A DNA stretch of 64,000 nucleotides, taken from assembly GCA_021292105.1 (NCBI GenBank), contig CM037867.1, forward strand, positions 41,542,843 through 41,606,842, written 5' to 3'. A model generated the notes under the pieces. The model did no database searches. It was not told the DNA's origin and saw nothing but the letters and a program-made list of their open reading frames with translations. Positions 12,430 to 26,200 of this stretch are shown here, piece after piece. Position numbers and translations under genes: made by a program. The stretch is from Anadara kagoshimensis (lineage: Eukaryota; Mollusca; Bivalvia; Arcoida; Arcidae). Position 1 is the stretch's first letter, and every line of letters begins with the position of its first letter.

Positions 12430-13281
12430 ATTACATGTCATTATAATTGTTATGTGTTCTTTACCAAACACGGATGTCATTTATCAAGTACACATTTATA
12501 TAGTACTCTAATGACAACCTTAATTGAGCTACAACCAATCTCTTGATATTGTTTTCTGCAAAGTACAGAATGAAGCAAATGTCAGTAATAATAGTCTTAA
12601 AAGTTTCAATTACTTTTTTTCAATTTCTCACAAGTTGCTCATAAAACGATGCGCTAAAATTTAAGTAAGTATTCATAGTGGCAGACTAGATGCTAATCTC
12701 ATACAGTATAAGGTATATGGTTGAGAATACTAGTTTTGTTTCTGGTATACTTACAACTTTACATAACATTTTTTCAAAATCATTTTTAAGTAATAATATT
12801 GACAACAGAACGATAAATACATTTGTTTTTTATCAGAATGAAAATCATTCGGCATTGTTGTTGAACCATGACCACAGCTAAAATTGTTAACATGACAGTT
12901 AACCATCCCTCAAAAATAATATATCTAGAATAAATAATTTCTTTAGTTGATCTCTGAAATGTTTGTTGCACCACACCAAAGCTAAAATTGTAAACATAAT
13001 ACAAATTATATCAGAATTAATTGGACATGTTTATCTAATGTTTTAGTATCAATTCTTTAGAAAGTGTTTTTTGATAGACTTGTTCTAGTGAAAGTGTGTA
13101 TTATAGTGTTATATTTAAGATATCAATATGGTTGTATTAATTATCTGACAAACGCGACTTTGGACTTTGTATCAAGCAAAACATGTGGGTTTAAATTTAT
13201 TTTGATTTTTTGAAACAGAAAGTGTCATCAACAAGGGTACATTATGGATAGGGCGAGATAAAAATTGTAAAAATTGCAAAT

Positions 13282-15690
13282 TAATATAATCAAAAACAAA
13301 CATACTATTCCATATCCGAATCACAATCAAAAAGCAAAGTAAAAACTTTGGAACTGACAAGTTAGACACGTGAACTTCCACCAGGGAAGTGAGGCCGGGT
13401 GCTCCGGAAGGGTAAGCAACTCCTGTTTAGCTAGCTACACCCGCCACGTGTTAAATCAAAATTTTGTGAAAGGAACATGAAACTATGAGACGTCAAATAT
13501 ATCCAGGGCAATCCTGGACACAGAAACATCAAACTTATCAACAATACCGTGATGACGGCCATAAAAGTTTTTGAGGACCTTGATAAGCCTAGGCTTGCAA
13601 TATCCCTGAGTCAACAATTTATTTTCAAGGAGTTTAGTTTGTTGTACAAAGTCCCCGTAGTGATAACAAGCTCTACCATAGCGAATTAATTGGGAAACAA
13701 ATACACCATAAGCAGGAGAAGCAGGTATATTGCTGCATAAAAAAGGAAAGTTGACAATAGAAAAAATTGAAATCATCACGTTTGTCATAAAGTTTCAAAT
13801 GTAGCCTTTCGTGTGCGTCATAATTCAGGTATAAGTCTAAATATGAAACAGAACTTGAGGAATCGGTCGTGTCTTTTATTTCAAGCTCACTAGGATACAG
13901 AACGTCATCTATATATCTGTATGTTGAGTTGAACGCTTTGGCGACAGTCTTCTCTCCAGATTTAACAAGGTTCTGCATAAATTCTGCTTCGTAAGAATAG
14001 AGAAACGAATCAGCAAGCAATGGTGCACAGTTTGTACCCATTGGTATACCGATTGTTTGCTTAAAAACTATATAACCAAACACAACAAATATGTTATCTA
14101 TCAAAAACTCCAACATTTTGATAATGGTATCTTCAGTATATTTTTATTTGGAATCGGTATGGTGCTTGACAAAATAACCAGAATCCCTGTTCAGCAAAAG
14201 ATATATGTATCTTGGCTAACTGTTTTTGTAAAAGAAAGACAAGTAAATAATTTCTTTAAGACGTTCTTTCAATTTAGAATGAGGGATAGCGTGTATAGTG
14301 TAGAAAAATCAAATGTTTTTATACTTTTTACATGACTTAAAGTATTAGAAGAAAGATGTTGAAGTAATTCTTTCGAATTTTTGAGAATCCACATTTGGTT
14401 GGTTCCAGATGTAAAATATACTTTTTATGAATAAGACTAAAGACCATCTTTGACGATTGTCAGAATTTGTGTTAGAGTTACCGATAATGATTTAGTAATA
14501 CATTTAGATGAGCTTGCTATATATCTTTCTTTGTATGGATTTTTATGGAGTTTAGGAATCCAATACAAGTAAGGAAGATCAAGATCTTCCTCTTTAAGAT
14601 TGATACCGAAAGACTCGAGAACTCCCCTATGGTTGGAAAGAACTTCATCTTTGGTAAAATTAGTTCTAGTATATGCAGGTTTATTTGATATACTATCTAA
14701 ACCAAGCTCCTTAATAAGACATTCAAGGTAAAATCTCTTACAAACGAGAATAATGTTGTTAAAAGCCTTATCAGGTGGGACAACAACATATTTGTTGTGC
14801 ATGTCTGTAAGGATTGCCTTGATTTCAGGATTAACTGAGTACTGAAGACGGTTTAGTACTCATAGACACTTTAAGTTTGGCAATTCTAGATTTAACGAAA
14901 GATCTAACAACTCTATCCAGTCGGATAAGGTATCAAGCTCAACATCTTCTAATTTAGCCCAACGTCTGGCGTACTCTTCAACGGAATCCATGACAAGTCT
15001 AAAATTCTGTCCCCAAGTAAAAGGTTGAGCTTCTCTATATTTAGGCCCTTTGAAAGTAAAGATCTTAATTTAGGGTTTTCTATCATATTGAGATCACCAG
15101 TTATTACATGTCCAGATGGTCAATAAATATAGGGAGAAGACGAGCAAGAGCAGGTAGGTGGAGTAAAATTATGGAAGTTTAAACACTGCAATGTTTGTTT
15201 ATAATTAAATATTTTGGATTCAATAGGTTTATTGTAGGAGTAGGAAACTAGAGGTGGCGAATTAATTTTGAAATAAGCAAGAACTTTAGATTGTACTTGT
15301 TTATTTTGAAGAATATTGGTAATGTGTATAGCATCTATGCCTTTGTTAGCATAGTGTAACTAAAGATATTGGCGTTGACCATCGTTTTCAATATCGTTTT
15401 CCCGAGCAGGTTTAAATAATTTGGTAAAGGCAATATCCATGATGATAGCAGTAAGTTTATATTCTGGTGTATTAGAATCTGTAGTAGTTTTAGATATGCA
15501 TTCTTCTTGTAACTGTCTAAGACGGGATAGTGGTATAGAGTACAGTTTTGTTCGGATATGATGTAATCCGAGAGGTTTCTGTAGGAATGGTAAAAGATTA
15601 CGAAAACTAACATCATGGATATTGGGTTTGTTATAACGGCAATGTCCATGACTTCTAATGTCACGTGGTGTTTTGTTGAAATATGTGTTT
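13282..15690 (-). mobile_element. Full-length but decayed Penelope-like retroelement
   Basis: Read on the - strand from about 15690 down: an N-terminal domain (TPRDIRSHGH.RYNKP, LRQLQEEC, 15695-15360), then a cysteine cluster and the 'PSGHVITGDL..IENPKLRSLLSKG' region (about 15180-15030). Next come 'KYVVVPPDKAFNNI' and 'LYWIPKLHKNPYKERYIA' (14802-14437). The RT core follows with 'GIPMGTNCAPLLADSF' and the catalytic 'YIDDV' (14116-13673). The end is 'SPAYGVFVSQLIRYGRAC' and 'FYGRHHGIVDKF' (13788-13483), then a non-coding tail. Several frameshifts and stops break the frame, so this is a dead copy. No GIY-YIG domain is seen. The matching place in the second spacer (about 59580) lacks the element, which fixes its ends to within a few bases. 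Assignment to Penelope-like elements rests on RT motifs recalled from that group and could be refined. Confidence 0.75.
13483..14116 (-). pseudogene. Reverse transcriptase C-terminal half (frameshifted)
   Basis: Two overlapping frames (14116-13673 and 13788-13483) together cover the RT palm. The landmarks are a GIPMGTN..P block, an F.STYRYIDDV active site with two Asp, and an 'LKLYDKRDDFNF' motif, then the C-terminal thumb-like end. At about 13905 a stretch expected after YIDDV is missing or shortened, and the switch of frame near 13760 confirms decay. Confidence 0.75.
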
Positions 15691-17000
15691 TGCATTTGTC
15701 AAAACTGCCTGCTATTAGAATAACAAGTACAAATTACTCGAAAAACTTTATATGCAATTTTTAAAGTATTGTTGATTTTTTTAAATAATGGATAAAAACT
15801 GATTTGCTTTTCTCGCTCTCGGACTAACTTTGTTATCAACGGTCCTTAAGGTTATTGAAATTTGACCAAAAGAAAAAATAATATCGCATGTGTTTATTTG
15901 TATAAGCTAGTAACATAGACATGTCTTAGACCAAATACTGCAAGTGAAATAAATACATATGATTATAATCACTACCATTACACTACAACGTATGATAATT
16001 ATGTTCAAATCAGAAATAAACATAAAAAATCAATGTCTAAATCACAATCAGAAAGTCACCAAAAGCTATAAAATTTAGATAAACACGCAAACTTCCTCCA
16101 GAGATATTATGACAGGTGATATGGTGTCATGAGAAATGTAAATGTAACTGTGTGACAAAACATATCAATCATTGTGTTCACTTTAGAACAATAGATAACT
16201 TCACGTTAAGTACAATATAATGTTATCCGTACGGACAATTTAACACCCAGATTGCTACATATACAAAGTATAAAAAATTTTATCATATGATTGACGAGAA
16301 CTTTATTTTTAGTAAAGTGCAACAATGACACAATAAAGCTTTGTAGAAAAAAGTGTAAAGATGAAAATACATGATGACAGTGTTGCAAGGAGAAAAAACA
16401 CTCAGTCCTCTGCGAGTACAACTACCGGAATAAGTCAGATTTCGACAATACTAAAGATTGATTTTTACTGTTAAAAAGTAGTAGAACAAAAACAACATCA
16501 AATTATTTCATCCACTCCATGTAACTTTCATCATTGTATAGACGTTGGACAGCGAATGAAAAAAAACCTGACGGTCGGACATCTGATATCACACTTTTGC
16601 AAAGGACTGCCGTCCTTAATTCCATTCTAAGGTAACTGGAAGACTTATACGCGGCAACAAATGTTTAATATGACGTAATACACCGGTAATGGAAGGCGAA
16701 ATTGCACGACCGAGGCCGATTGGTACACTTCTTTGTAACAAGCCTTTTACATTATTATCCTTATGTAACTTATGTTTGCTTAATTTTAATGATGAATGGT
16801 TTAAAATATGCATTTACAAACACAATTTTGGCTAAACCAAGTAACATTTTTACACATAAAATACATGTCTGCTGGTCAAAAGGTAATGCAACAATAATTT
16901 AAAAGGGAACAATCGGTTTTAATAAATCTATTTTTCCATCTATCTATCTATCCATCTATCTATCGGAAACAAACTTACTAATCCATGCTTAATGCTGATT
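15691..17000. other. Spacer DNA, no gene
   Basis: Conserved with 59600-61205 and partly with 30600-31280 but without a supported exon. A Penelope-like tail trace lies at about 16015-16110 (- strand). A short TCTA/TCCA run at 16936-16964 corresponds to the much longer (TATC)n at 62113-62242. Confidence 0.5.
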
Positions 17001-17004
17001 GGTA

Positions 17005-17260
17005 GTTTTGTTCTGGGACAACCGTCTGGTGCTGTCTGGTGATGTGGAATTGAAACTTGTATAATATGTAACTTAAACCCCGATATCTCTGTATTGTCTA
17101 GTGCTCCGAAGATATTGAACACTCAGTAGGCAAAACTTGTGTATTTTCCCCCCAAAAAATATACTAATGTCTAAATTTGCTGCAATTTGAAAATTGAAAT
17201 TTCTCAAAATCTAAGGTACAACATGCAATGTATGTCGTTAGCTTAATTTAGTAAAATGTA
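17005..17260. repeat. Dispersed repeat of about 340 bp, diverged copy
   Basis: It contains 'TTTTGTTCTGGGACAACCGT', 'CTCAGTAGGCAAAACTTGTG' and 'TCTCAAAATCTAAGG', matching 62280-62510 almost base for base. Confidence 0.65.
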
Positions 17261-17409
17261 TTTTGGTAATTATTTCAATATCTTGAAAACGACAGATTGA
17301 GTTAAACATGAAATCCTACCATGAAAGTGATGCCGGATGTTTCAAAAGGACATTCTTTGCAGCTAAAGTTCAAAGCAAATCTTGACAAATAAGTATTCTC
17401 TTTTTATTT

Positions 17410-17790
17410 AATAAAAAACAAGCATACTAATCTATGTCCGACTCACAATACAGAAACAAAGTAAACACCTCCTGTTTAGCTAGCTACACCCGCCACGTGT
17501 GTAATCAAAATTGTGTGAAAGGATCATGAGACGTCAAATATATCCAGGGCAATCCTGGAAACAGAGACATCAAACATATCAACAATACAGTGATGACGGC
17601 CATAATACTTTTTGAGGGTCTTCATAAGACTAGGCTTGCAATATCCCTGAGTCAACAACATATTTACAAACAGCCTGCTTTGTTGTACAAATTCCCTATA
17701 GTGGGAAAAATGTCTACAATAGCGTATTAATTAAGAAGCAAATACACCATAAGCAGGAGAAGCAGGCACGTGTATAGAACCTTTTGGAAA
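17410..17790 (-). mobile_element. 5'-truncated Penelope-like fragment
   Basis: Tail remnants at 17430-17500 are followed by the reversed C-terminal coding end (ATATATCCAGGGCAATCCTG at 17538; GACTAGGCTTGCAATATCCC at 17629). It ends near 17790 inside 'ATACACCATAAGCAGGAGAA'. Its twin is at 62850-63300. Confidence 0.75.
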
Positions 17791-18129
17791 ACCCGAATTT
17801 GGCGGTACCCAGAATAACATTAATTGATATGATTGCATATTCAATGTAAAATAATCTTTCTGTGTAATCGTCTAGCTACCACGTGGATCACTGGTGAAAC
17901 CACATGATTTGCTTTTGACACTTATTAATACTATCAATCATGTTAATCCCCTATAGTCATTCATGAACCATTGCGTATTGCACGTTGTATAAAAATGTAC
18001 ATCGACTTTAATGAATCAGAAGTATATGATTAAAGTTGAATTTACCATAGCTACATCTAATGGTATAAACTCATCAATGTAAAAATTAACATGAATAAAT
18101 TTTTCTAAATTTCATTGAAGGTTAATGCA

Positions 18130-18560
18130 TTGAACAACATACATCACAATAAAAGCGAGGTAACTTTCGATAATAATAACATAAATATTGAGAAGCATGA
18201 TGGCCACATCGTAGTTGTACCCAATTTCAAGTTTAATGCAATATATAACATAATTCAATTTTATATCAGTATAGCAAAATCTACAAAGTTCAATGAGCCA
18301 TATTTACAGGCTGTATAGCGTATGTTTTATTAATTTTTGTGATATATCACACTTACTAATAAAAATATGCTTTGTATACTTCCGTGTTTGTGTTCATACA
18401 ACATCACATTGTAAGCGAAGTAAATCTCAATAATAATTATAATAACATTAACATTGCAAACCATTGAGGCCACACCGTAGTAATAATCTTTAGTTCAAGT
18501 TTAATATAATATTAAACATAATTCTATTTTATATCAGTATGATAAAATACATAAATGAGA
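18130..18560. repeat. Two tandem units of about 260 bp, 'AAGCGAGGTAAC..TCGATAATAA'
   Basis: Units start near 18151 and 18411 and share CGATAATAATAACAT, CACATCGTAG and 'TTCAAGTTTAATG'. The same pair occurs at 63647/63900, and single units occur near 35090 and 5105. An open frame through it (18115-18318) is similar to one at 63617-63922 only because the repeat is duplicated. Confidence 0.7.
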
Positions 18561-19160
18561 TATATTTACAAGCCTTATTGCGTATATTATATTTTTGGTG
18601 AAATATCACCCTTGATAATTCCAATACAGGGTTGTATACTTCTGTGTAATGGAGGTTTACGTCAAGTTAAGATTGTTTCTTTTAAATATAGTCGATCAGT
18701 TTACAAATTAACAAACTGTCTCACACTAGGATTTCTTCCAAGCAGGATTCGAGTGTAAGCAATCGGGGACGTTCTAGCACGTATTTTTGCGCTTTTCACC
18801 GTTCGGTCATGACAAAACGATCAGACGTAAAGGCAAAGAGAAACAAACTGTCAAAATGAAAAAGAAACCTTAATTAAAAAAGCGACTGATTAGATAAATT
18901 TTTGCATGTAAATAAAATATAGCAACCCTGATTATAAAAAGAAATGTCTTTTGATATTGTTACATAATATAAAATTTAAAAATTTAGTTAACAAGCACAT
19001 TGAATGGTATTTTTGCATTTGCTTGACACTAGTTTTTTTCACTTACTCCGCCATTGACATATGTAAAGTTTAAATATCTGCTGACATTGAATGTGATGCA
19101 CTTTCAAAGTTATCATGTTTCATTTTAATACAATGTAATATAAACTGATGAAAATTGAGA
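18561..19160. other. Upstream flank of copy 2
   Basis: Homologous to 35220-35900 upstream of copy 3 and, from about 19020, to 6340-6480 upstream of copy 1. No gene is seen. Confidence 0.5.
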
Positions 19161-19162
19161 CG

Positions 19163-19235
19163 CCGTAGTTCCTGGTATAGACACAGATGGTAACTGTCAT
19201 TATCACGCAGTGATTCCTTGATACTACTATATATA
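19163..19235 (+). promoter_or_regulatory. Promoter of C4-like gene copy 2
   Basis: The conserved block (GTATAGACACAGATGGTAAC core) is followed by TATATATA at 19228-19235, 116 bp before the ATG. Its layout matches copies 1 and 3. Confidence 0.6.
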
Positions 19236-19343
19236 CAGGACCATGATCATCAGGTATTTAATGAGGATTTACGGATTGTTTGAAAAATCTTAAAACTTTT
19301 GTAAAAAAGTGGCATAGATTACGTTATCGTGTTAGTCAACACA

Positions 19344-19608
19344 ATGTTTAAAGAATTTATATTCTGGTAAGTCTGTTATAAACTTAATAGTTTGTGAAAC
19401 TTTGAAATTTTGAAGCAGCATTTAGTGAACCGTAGTAACAAATTATCTGGCAATTCTCTACTGACGTCTAGTCGTGAGTGTAGAAAACAGGTATTTAGGC
19501 AATATGTATTTTTATATTTCCATTAATCATGTTTTATTTATATATCATTTTAGTGATTTATTTAATATTTATTTATTTATTTATTTATTTATTTATTTGT
19601 TTGTTTGT

Positions 19609-19655
<47 letters not shown>

Positions 19656-20154
19656 TAATATTTTTGATATTTTTTGCCGGATCAGTTATATCTTTTCTAA
19701 ATTTATTTGAAAGGACAGAACTCATTTGCAATTCCAAATGTCACATTGTACATATGTTTTATTACAGCCTTTATTAGTTTATTGGGATTTTTGTCACGGA
19801 ATCACAAATAGGCTATTTGTGGTGTGTTGCTCACCCATCATTTAAACGTGTAAACGTCAAATGACAATTAACCTCGCGATTTAAAATCTTAAAACTTTTG
19901 TCAAAAAGTGGCATAGATTACGTCATCGTGTTAGTCAACACAATAATAAAGAATTTATATTTTGGTAAGTCTGTTATAAACTTAATAGTTTGTGAAACTT
20001 TTAGTGAACCGTAGTAACAAATTATCTGGCAATTCTCTACTGACGTCGAGTCGTGAGTGTAGAAAACATGTATTTAGGCAATATGTATTTTTATGTTTCC
20101 ATTAATCATGTTTTATTTATATATCATTTTAGTGATTTATTTATTTATTTTTTT

Positions 20155-20218
<64 letters not shown>

Positions 20219-23200
20219 TTATTATTTATTTATTTATTTAATTATTATTTATAATATTTTTGATATTTTTTTGCCGGATCAGTTATATCTTTTCCAAATT
20301 TATTTGAAAGGACAGACCTCATTTGCAAATCCAAATGTCACATTGTACATATGTTTTATTACAGCCTTTATTAGTTTATTGGGATTTTTGTCACGGAATC
20401 ACAAATAGGCTATTTGTGGTGTGTTGCTCACCCATCATTTAAACGTGTAAACGTCAAATGACAATTAACCTCGCGATTTAAAGTCACATGATTTCTGTTT
20501 AATGGAATTGCGAACTCATTCAATATCCATGCCATCATAGTTGGTGAAACAAAAGAATGGAATTGTCTTATCGTTTGCTAATAATTGTTTTCTTTATCTG
20601 CATAAGGAAAATCATAAGTAATATTATTATATTAACTATGTTTGTTTAAGTTTTTAGATACAATTTATATATGTAGAGACTATTATATTAAGTCTTTATA
20701 CCTTTGCTTCTACATTTTACTAAAACTATTGAAAACCGATTAAAACATATTGAAGAATGAATAGTGAAAACCTCAGGAAACACCCCAGACATTTCTGGTG
20801 ACTAAAACATTTTGGTTATAAAGAATTAATAACCTAAAGTACGTTAAGGAATGTTCTGATAATGTTGAGAAATCAAAGAAACATTCTACTGGTTCTAGTA
20901 GCTTTAAACATGGGTTTCCGATTTGGAAAAAAATATAAAGCATTTTTGTTAAACTATCAAACTCCAGCTATGACATTTCGGTGTTTCGGATTGATCGAAC
21001 AATGCAGTATGTCCGGTAAATATTTCTTAATAATCGAGATAGTTAATTTGAACTATAGACATCCATTATACTCGAACAAAACAATTAGTCCTATGAATTT
21101 GATAAACGAACAAACCTTATGTTTAAATAAGTCGGAAGTTGGCACGTTCTTGCCATGTGATTCTGTTTTTAACTCAATCTTCACCTTCTACTTTGCAGAA
21201 GTTATTGTCCTTTCATTAACGTAAAATCAAACAGATAGAGAAGTCGTAGTTTTGGTTTCTGTCAAACGTAATTCACAAAAGTTAAAATTAGCTTTATTAT
21301 TAAAGAAGTGTGGGGTGATGATAGTATGTAATCAGTATAGAGACTTTTTGTTTTATTTGCAAACTGGGAATGTTTTAGAATTCTTAAAACAATACGTCCG
21401 GCCTAGATAAAAAAAATACGCATTAAACAGGTAATATGAAAGCGATAAAGAAGATATGAGTGTAATTAAATTTCTTCGAGTCATCTAAATTCCCAATTTT
21501 TTTTCGTTTAAAACTCAAAATTCAGATTTGGAGAAGTCGAACGAATTTCATTGTATCGTAGATAAAAAGATACAATTGTATTTTTATGAAATTTTTAAAC
21601 TAAATAACACATTTCATACAAATTTGAAATTTTGGCAATGAACTAATAGTTTACAATAAAAGAGCAATACATATTTCTTAAGATTTTAACAAAAATAATA
21701 ATAATAATAATTCAAATGTATTAATGTGAAAGAGGCGTTTGGCCCAAATTTTTCGGTTAGACTTTAATCTTTACTATTCAGATACATTTGTATTAAATTA
21801 AGTGTCCATCTGTGTTTTCGGGACGTAGACATTTGTCATATAACCAGCATAAATTTGTGCTTTCCCGGTATATGAATGTCTGAGATGTTCATAATCCTAG
21901 TCAGTTAATGTAATCAAGTTAGTGACTCTTAAACGATTGAAGTTACAAGTGGCAAGTTCTGATCTTGACATCGAATAGTCGGGAAGACATTTATACCCAA
22001 GTGCCAAATCTTTAAATGTAAACGAGCCTTACAAACCTAGAACTTAATTTACATAGTTTTATAACATCTACTGAATAAATTCGGAACATGAAAAAGAAAC
22101 GCTTTCGATCAATCAAATATTTTCTCAGCTTCCTTTACCTTTTATTTTCATTTGAGCACCCAGCGTCATTTGTGCATTGACTAGTGTGATTTTTTTATTA
22201 CTTTTAATGTTGTCACCGTTTGACATTGCTTAAATGAAGGCTGAGCATTTACAAAAAGAATAAGTGATATTATCAATGAGACAAAATTAAAGTACTTACA
22301 TTTAAATTGCATACATGAAATCATCGATGAATTATATCTGAGTATAATCACAATGTATTATCAAAATATATTCAGTTAATTATTTCCCAAAAATATTTTA
22401 GAGACTTGTTCTGGATTCAGTTGTTCATCAAGATACATGAATTTGCAGATTTCTTAACCATATCTGCATGATGCTATTATACATGCCATTTTAAGATTAA
22501 CCATACAAGCTTATATGAGGTACATATTTTATTTTTAGGCTGCTGGTTGTTTATTGCATGATTCAAATTCATGGGAAGGAGGATAAAATTCGGCGATTTT
22601 TGAAACATTCAAAATTGCATCAAGTACAAAATCTTCTTAATCAATTGGAAAGAAACAAAAAGAATCTGTCATGTTTGTGTGACATGATAAAGAATAATCA
22701 GAAAAAATATACGAAACAAGGTAAGAGCAGACAGATAGAACGAGAAAGCGAAAACGAGAAAAGAGAGAGAGAGGGAGAGAGAGAGAGAGTGTGTGTGTGT
22801 GTTATCTGATTCTTACGTTACGTTGAACATCTTCAGCATTATATCTTTAATGCAATGTTGTTATTTTGATGCAATTTTCTTCTTTAAATGATTTGCTTTT
22901 TCAGGAGCTGCCATCTATGTGAGATGGGGACGGACTACGTGTCCAGGAAATGGTACAGAAATGATGTATTCAGGTAAGAAACGAAATCAGGATGTTAATT
23001 CTAGGATAAGAGCATAAAACGATAATTTTTTTCTGGTTAATCTAATACCATCCAAAATACCAAAGATGCCGCCTCAATGTAAAGGGAACAATTTTCAGTA
23101 AAGCTCAATTGCTCCTTATTCTGTTCTCTAATCAATTGAAACTAAAATTATTTTTCCCTTTGTGAATGGATAAATTTTCAAAATATATTTGTATCAAATG

Positions 23201-26200
23201 TAAATGTGAACACCATGTCTTTGCTTGAAGTTAGGAAAGTTAAGGACTCTGTATATTAAGTAAATGTGCCCTATAACAATTGTTTTACGTTCCTTTCATA
23301 CCAAATTGTCATTACATACGTTGCGAATTTAGCTATCCAAGCAGAAGTTGCTTAACCTCCCGGAGCATTCGGTCTCACTTCTCAGACGGAAGTTAACGTT
23401 ATTCACCTGATTCGGAAGCTTCAAAGGTTTTTGCTTTGCTATTTGTTTGTAATTTAATTTGTATTGTTGGATGAAAATTATACTTATACAGTTTACATAA
23501 AGTGAAATGATAATGTTATGGAAAACATAACATAATTCTTTAAAATTGATTTTGTAGCAATAATTTGTTTATACGTTCGCGTTGGTGTCAAAGTGTTCCT
23601 AGTTGCTTTCATTCTCAATATTGAAAAATCTTACTTTTACTTTGCTTTTAAGATTTAATTTTGACATTGACTGGTGGGCTCGCTTCTGTTTGCTTACAGA
23701 AATTATAATAATAACATACAAAATAGAAAAAAGTGACAACTTTTTGTATGGCTACATTTTGTCCAACACAACTTTTTTGCAATGATTATGTTAGACAAAA
23801 CAACCTTGGATAATGTATGTGATGTAATTGTAGTATGAAGATAATTCGTGCTTTAAAAGATTGATTCAGTGTAAGATTTCGTCTTCCAGGATACATATAA
23901 CAGTGACCAATTATATCAATAAATAAAATACAATCAACACTTGTTTTTTCTGGTGTTATATAGGCTATAAAGATAATACAAAGACTGTAAAATTAATTAA
24001 GTTTGGCATTATGTTACAGGCTACGCTGCAGGAAATGAGGAAAACTCTCCTAACTTTGGCGGTCCTTCTAATTACTTGTGTTTACCTAAAAATCCGGACT
24101 GGGCGAAATATCAGGATTCTGACGACAAAGATAATTCCGCAAAGATCTACGGAACAGAATATGAAACATATAGCCACACAGTAGGAGAGGCCTTAGACAA
24201 ATCTCATATAGAATTCGAAGTGCCTTGTGCTGTTTGTCAGAATACAATTCGTACAGGAGTTTACATGCTTCCAGGTGTGTAGTTGATTTTTTTTGAAAGC
24301 AATGAAGAAAAAAAATGATCTGACATTAGTTGTGGAGCCCACAACCTCAATTTCCCTGATATAGGTTCATGCGTTTAATTTAAGTTGCCATTTTCAACGC
24401 TTATACTTAGATTTTGGATTGTGATTTGGAAATGGATTGGTAGTTTAGTTAGGTTTTTACCCTTCAGAAGCAGCCGGCCTCACTTTCCTGGCGAAAGTTT
24501 ACGTGTTTAACCTAACTTGTCAGTTTTAAATGTTATACTTTGCTTCTGGATTGTGACATGAATTAGTATGTTTGTTTTTGATTAGTGTTTGGATTGACCT
24601 CAGAGAACATTTGAAAATTAATTCAGTCATTGAAATAAATCCACAAGTCGGACAGTGCTTGTGAAAAGAAAGAAGTTTTACACTTAGTTGTCCAAACATT
24701 TTTTTAAACAGCTTATAATTTTTTTACGTTTGCATTGGTCATTTGCATATAAGGCATCTTTTCTGTTACAGATGGAGTTTTCTTGTGTTAATTTTAAATG
24801 TGAAAAGTGAGACCAAGCAAATATTTAAACCTTTGCATTGACATAAATAATCAGGAAGTTACCAATAGCAGGGGAAACGCCAAGAGCAAATTGTATTTCG
24901 ATTTTGTGTTTTTAAAACCTTCCGCGGTCGAAAAAAACGGGATCACTTTTTGTGAAGTGTCCGAACCCAGAAAAAAATCAACCACATTCAGTGCCGTATT
25001 TTAACAGCAAAATTAGAATTTATGGATGAAATCGCTAAATACGCACATATGTCCTGAACTTAAAATTGTGTATGTATGATTAAAACTAAGATGACATTTC
25101 ATACTTTTAAAAAATTCTAAATTTTCTGACGGCACCCGATTTCTCTAAAATCAGCATGAAATTCACCTCGATTTTTAAAACTTGTACGTTGTTTGTTCCA
25201 TGGTCTTTTCTCTTTGAAATTTTGACATAATATTACAATATTATTTTTATTTGTTTATAATAAACAAATAATATACCTGGTGCATGCGGTGTGAGTATCT
25301 GAAAAAGCAAAAACAAAGAGTCTTAATTTGTCGTCAATGAAAACAAATATGGCCGTAACCTTCAATGTACTGCATACTGGTACACATAAATTGTACATAC
25401 ATCTGACGTAGTGACGTCAACATCGTGTTTTGCTTCATCACACAGTCATGACTGTTGCATTCATTTTCGATTTTTCTACCTACATGCACTGTCAGCTGCC
25501 CAGCATGTTTACATTGCGCTGACATGTTCCAGAGTATCTACCATTTTTGCGATCCAAAAAATATAGGAAAAAAGAAATATGGCATCAAAATTAAAGGAGT
25601 TTTATAGGGAATTATACGAGTTTGCAATAAAATTATAGGAATATTTTAAAATAATTTATTTCAGGTTGAATGTTACACAAATTAAAGTGTAAATAAGAGT
25701 TACATCAAAAACTTATTATAACTCCATATCAGTTTAGTTTATTTTATATAGTTTAAATTTAATACTAATTTTATCAGTCTAAAATGGTTTTTAACATAAT
25801 TATAAATGATTAAAATGAGTTATCAGTGAATTTGTTAAAATTCATGGACTAACATAAAATCAGCAAGGGATAATATAACATACTAGAAGTGAAATAAGGT
25901 GTTTGTTGCTGTAACAATAATGGAATCATATGTGTTTTTCTGTACATGTGTTTACAGGGTAGCTTAGATCATAGATGTATACACACTGTATCAGTCCAGT
26001 TTATGTGCAAATTTACAGTTGGAATAGGATTTCAAATTGATCTTTTCTGTTAAAATTTGATTAAACAATTAAATGGGACTGTATAATAAACCATGAATTC
26101 ATGCTTTGTACCAAAGTAAGAAAGCTGGGGTTATTATTACATTAGAATTTGGAAAAATATAATTAAGACCAGTACCAATCTTGTGACGAAATTCAAAATG

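Larger units (their letters stand above)
12540..18525. repeat. Inter-gene spacer, copy A of a segmental duplication
   Basis: This realigns in order with 58505-64000. Shared stretches include GTCAGTAATAATAGTCT, AGTAATAATATTGACAACAG, GCATTTGTCAAAACTGCCT, CAATATAATGTTATC and GGACATTCTTTGCAGCTAAA. Parts of 16000-16720 also match 30600-31280 in the gene 2-gene 3 spacer. Indels between copies are mainly transposons: a Penelope-like element here; a SINE, a block of about 450 bp and an 881-bp TIR element in the other copy. Confidence 0.8.
19286..20482 (+). repeat. Direct tandem duplication (599 + 598 bp) of the exon 1 region of copy 2
   Basis: 19286-19884 repeats as 19885-20482, including the exon 1 sequence, the splice donor, a TTTA microsatellite and the downstream 'CACGGAATCACAAATAGGC' stretch. 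In the second copy the start codon is lost (AATGTTTAAAG became AATAATAAAG), although TTTTGGTAAGTCTG with the donor remains. The promoter block is not included. It is therefore a dead duplicate of exon 1. Confidence 0.9.

Noticed and set aside
19474-20241. Frames rich in Tyr, Leu, Phe and Ile
   Set aside because: They are translation of (TTTA)n microsatellites.
20862-21224. 120-codon + strand frame in intron 1 of copy 2 with a hydrophobic start
   Set aside because: No family resemblance, no splice support, and no counterpart in the equivalent introns of copies 1 and 3 that I could see.
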